Assembly: GCA_030045175.1 (NCBI GenBank)
Contig: JASIBM010000544.1
Location: 1-8,116, forward strand
Reading direction: 5' to 3'
Origin: Streptosporangiaceae bacterium
Lineage (GTDB): Bacteria; Actinomycetota; Actinomycetes; Streptosporangiales; Streptosporangiaceae
Length of the DNA stretch: 8,116 nt
The first letter of the stretch is position 1; each line of letters opens with the position of its first letter. A program made the position numbers and the translations under genes. This document shows, one piece after another, positions 6,752 to 8,116 of this stretch. The notes below the pieces were generated by a model, which saw only the letters and a list, made by a program, of their open reading frames with translations, was not told where the DNA came from and searched no databases.

Positions 6752-6784
6752 GCTGACGCGGCCGCGAAGGCAAGGCCCGTCAGC
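6752..6784 (+). terminator. Stem-loop after Uma2 (candidate terminator)
   Basis: GCTGACG (6752-6758) pairs with CGTCAGC (6778-6784), and immediately inside GGCC (6760-6763) pairs with GGCC (6774-6777). That makes an 11-bp stem with one bulged C and a ten-base loop. It starts 20 bases after the Uma2 stop and ends before the next promoter. Only a short TTT follows (6790-6792). It probably separates Uma2 transcription from the dioxygenase. Confidence 0.55.
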
Positions 6785-6827
6785 GCCAGTTTGTCCGCAG
6801 GGTCAACGTCGAGTCGCGGATCGAGGG

Positions 6828-6856
6828 TAGGCAAGATGGAGGCAATTAGCTATAAT
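6828..6856 (+). promoter_or_regulatory. Strong sigma70-type promoter giving a probable leaderless mRNA
   Basis: A perfect TATAAT at 6851-6856 stands 17 bases after TAGGCA (6828-6833), which matches the -35 consensus at four of six positions. The surrounding AT-rich patch is conspicuous in this GC-rich window. The A of ATG 6863 comes six bases after the -10, where transcription would normally begin. A start at that A would give a transcript with no 5' untranslated region, an arrangement common in actinobacteria. Confidence 0.65.
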
Positions 6857-6862
6857 ATCGGT

Positions 6863-7429
6863 ATGAAAACTGGGCTATACTCTGAGGCGCCGCCAGAGGC
6901 TGAGCGGCGGTTCGGGGACCTGATAGGCGCCGTGCGAGCCGTGACACAGCGCCGGCTGAGCTGGGAAGTGACGGCCGACCTGGTGACCGCCCGGCTTCGG
7001 GAGCACCTGCCCGGACCGGAGATCCTGACTTCCGAGCAACGCTACGGTGATCCTCTCGGCTATTGTTGCCATCTGCTGCACGCGGAGTCGGACGGCTCGT
7101 TCTCCGTCGTCGCCTTGGTGTGGCGGCCAGGCCAGGCCACGCCGATCCATGACCACGTCACCTGGTGCGTCGCCGGGGTGATCCAGGGCGCCGAGCACGA
7201 AGAGCGGTACGCGCTGCGCGAGGACGGCTGGCTGGAAGAAATCGGCCGGTCGGTCAACGCCGTGGGCGATGTCGTCGGCCTGGCTCCTCCTGGCGACATT
7301 CACCGGGTACGCAACGACTGCACGCAGACGGCGATCTCGCTGCACATCTACGGCACCGACGTGAGCCGCCTGGGCACCAGCGTCCGGCGGGTCTACGACC
7401 AGCCAGTGGTGGCGAGCGGGAGCAGCTAG
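6863..7429 (+). CDS. Cysteine dioxygenase-family cupin (thiol dioxygenase)
   Basis: Predicted non-heme Fe(II) dioxygenase that oxidises a small thiol to its sulfinic acid. Cysteine and 3-mercaptopropionate are the known substrates of the family. From ATG 6863 it has 188 residues. The cupin iron triad is visible: H96 and H98 in TPIHDHVTW and H147 in PPGDIHRVRN. The second-sphere Ser-x-His-x-Tyr triad of cysteine dioxygenases appears as S159, H161 and Y163 in AISLHIYG. C102 follows the HDH motif, near the cross-linking Cys93 of the mammalian enzyme. By eye, the substrate-carboxylate position (Arg60 in rat CDO, Gln62 in bacterial MDO) is C69, which is unusual, so the substrate is open. The start was chosen from the promoter geometry. 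A second possible ATG at 6836 has GAGGG eight bases upstream and adds nine residues, MEAISYNIG, encoded by the promoter itself. No AGG among 17 Arg codons. It converges on kynU with 33 bases between. Confidence 0.86.
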   Translation: MKTGLYSEAPPEAERRFGDLIGAVRAVTQRRLSWEVTADLVTARLREHLPGPEILTSEQRYGDPLGYCCHLLHAESDGSFSVVALVWRPGQATPIHDHVTWCVAGVIQGAEHEERYALREDGWLEEIGRSVNAVGDVVGLAPPGDIHRVRNDCTQTAISLHIYGTDVSRLGTSVRRVYDQPVVASGSS

Positions 7430-7481
7430 GCCGTCGCGGTGGCCAGCGGCTGACGTTGCGGCTCAGGTCACCCGCGACGGC
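7430..7481. terminator. Inverted repeat across the dioxygenase-kynU junction (possible bidirectional terminator)
   Basis: GCCGTCGCGG (7430-7439) is exactly complementary to CCGCGACGGC (7472-7481). The ten-base arms enclose 32 bases, within which TGAC (7451-7454) and GTCA (7467-7470) can also pair. The left arm starts directly after the dioxygenase stop and the right arm lies in the last codons of kynU. It could end transcription from both sides. The large loop and missing T-run keep confidence low. Confidence 0.35.
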
Positions 7482-8116
7482 TCGGCGGGCAGGTCGAGGT
7501 ACGACCGGTCGGCGGCGACGTGCCGGAGCCGGTCAAGCCCGTCCCACACGTCGGCGAACCGGGTGGCGATCGGCACCGGGCCCAGCCTGAGCCGGTCCGG
7601 CGTCCGGTAGTCGCCGATCACGTTGGCGGCGATCAGGGCCTGGCTGAGCTGCCAGGCGTGCGGATGGCGCAGCGTCACGTGGTCGCCCCGGCGCGCGTCG
7701 GCGCGGGGCGAAGCCAGCTCGAAGCCGTGCGGCGCGAGCCAGGAGTCGGCTAGCTGGATCAGGTAGCTGGTCAGCGCGATTCCCTTAGCGCGCAACCGCT
7801 CGATCCCGGCCTCGGCGAGCAGGCGAACGCCCTCGCGCACCGCGACCGTGCCGGCGATCTGCGGCGTGCCGGTCGCGAACCGCTCGATGCCTGGCACCGG
7901 GTTGTAAGCCGGCCCCATCGCGAACTGATCCGACTGCCCGAACCACCCCCACACCGGCTGGGTCAGCTCGCCGAGCAGGTCGCGGCGGACATAGAGGAAC
8001 GCCGGAGCGCCTGGTCCGGCGTTCAGGTACTTGTACGTGCAGCCGATCGCCAGGTCGGCGGCGCAGGCGTCGAGCTCGACCGGCACGGCGCCCGCGGAGT
8101 GGCACAGGTCCCAGAG
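7463..8116 (-). CDS. kynU: Kynureninase (C-terminal part, 5' truncated by window edge)
   Basis: PLP enzyme that cleaves L-kynurenine to anthranilate and alanine in tryptophan catabolism. The frame is open to the right edge, giving 217 of the usual 400-425 or so residues. The visible part starts LWDLCHSAGAVPVEL, with the Asp (8108-8110) that contacts the PLP ring nitrogen and the His (8099-8101) of the HSAG motif. CTYKYLNAGPGAPAF follows, its Lys (8030-8032) forming the PLP Schiff base. Further on are WGWFGQ, PGIERFATGTPQIAG and VIGDYRTPDRLRLGPVP, typical of the substrate-binding and small domains. A GTG at 8084-8086 is internal and not the true start. The gene converges on the thiol dioxygenase. 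Any tryptophan dioxygenase or formamidase partner would lie beyond the window. One of 19 Arg codons is AGG. Only the window edge truncates it. Confidence 0.95.
   Translation of the reverse strand, partial: LWDLCHSAGAVPVELDACAADLAIGCTYKYLNAGPGAPAFLYVRRDLLGELTQPVWGWFGQSDQFAMGPAYNPVPGIERFATGTPQIAGTVAVREGVRLLAEAGIERLRAKGIALTSYLIQLADSWLAPHGFELASPRADARRGDHVTLRHPHAWQLSQALIAANVIGDYRTPDRLRLGPVPIATRFADVWDGLDRLRHVAADRSYLDLPAEPSRVT

Noticed and set aside
6791..6862. TTG start at 6791 for the thiol dioxygenase
   Set aside because: It would translate through the promoter; ATG 6863, or else ATG 6836, is much better supported.
7463..8116. Kynureninase as a truncated pseudogene
   Set aside because: The missing N-terminal half is due to the window edge; the visible part is uninterrupted and keeps the PLP lysine and other key residues.

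Overview
The window looks like chromosomal DNA from a high-GC actinomycete. The evidence is GC-rich third codon positions, an actinobacterial-type GuaA with a short extra N-terminus before its first conserved motif, an IDH1-like dimeric isocitrate dehydrogenase, and an LDH-type malate dehydrogenase. Streptomyces usually carries the monomeric isocitrate dehydrogenase, so a lineage outside Streptomyces (for example Streptosporangiales-like) is plausible. I cannot name a genus. Nothing looks like a phage, plasmid, CRISPR array, insertion sequence, tRNA or rRNA.

Left part (1-6032), mostly core metabolism. The 3' half of icd and the complete mdh overlap by one base and form a TCA-cycle operon. They converge on a complete M20D-family metallo-amidohydrolase on the minus strand. 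A 299-bp divergent region separates the amidohydrolase from a two-gene plus-strand unit: a CNNM/CorC-type membrane protein with paired CBS domains and a low-complexity Ala/Gln/Pro/Gly tail, followed 9 nt later by guaA (GMP synthase).

Right part (6033-8116), more accessory in character. It holds a stand-alone Uma2-type PD-(D/E)XK nuclease-like protein, preceded by a candidate promoter and a strong hairpin. Next comes a cupin thiol dioxygenase of the cysteine dioxygenase family, whose likely start codon lies six bases after a perfect TATAAT, the geometry of a leaderless transcript. Last is the C-terminal half of kynureninase on the minus strand, converging on the dioxygenase and running off the right edge.

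The genes fall into small independent units: TCA oxidation (icd-mdh), amide or acyl-amino-acid hydrolysis (M20), ion transport with guanine nucleotide synthesis (CNNM-guaA), and sulfur or tryptophan catabolism (thiol dioxygenase, kynU). GC-rich stem-loops lie at four of the unit boundaries. By hand count, the arginine codon AGG makes up about one fifth of Arg codons in the left five genes (28 of 131) but only 1 of 49 in the right three, which suggests a compositional boundary just after guaA. No complete new multi-gene system is visible. The best leads are the leaderless dioxygenase with an unusual substrate-pocket residue, the orphan Uma2 gene with its leader hairpin, the codon-usage break and the repeat-encoded tail next to guaA.
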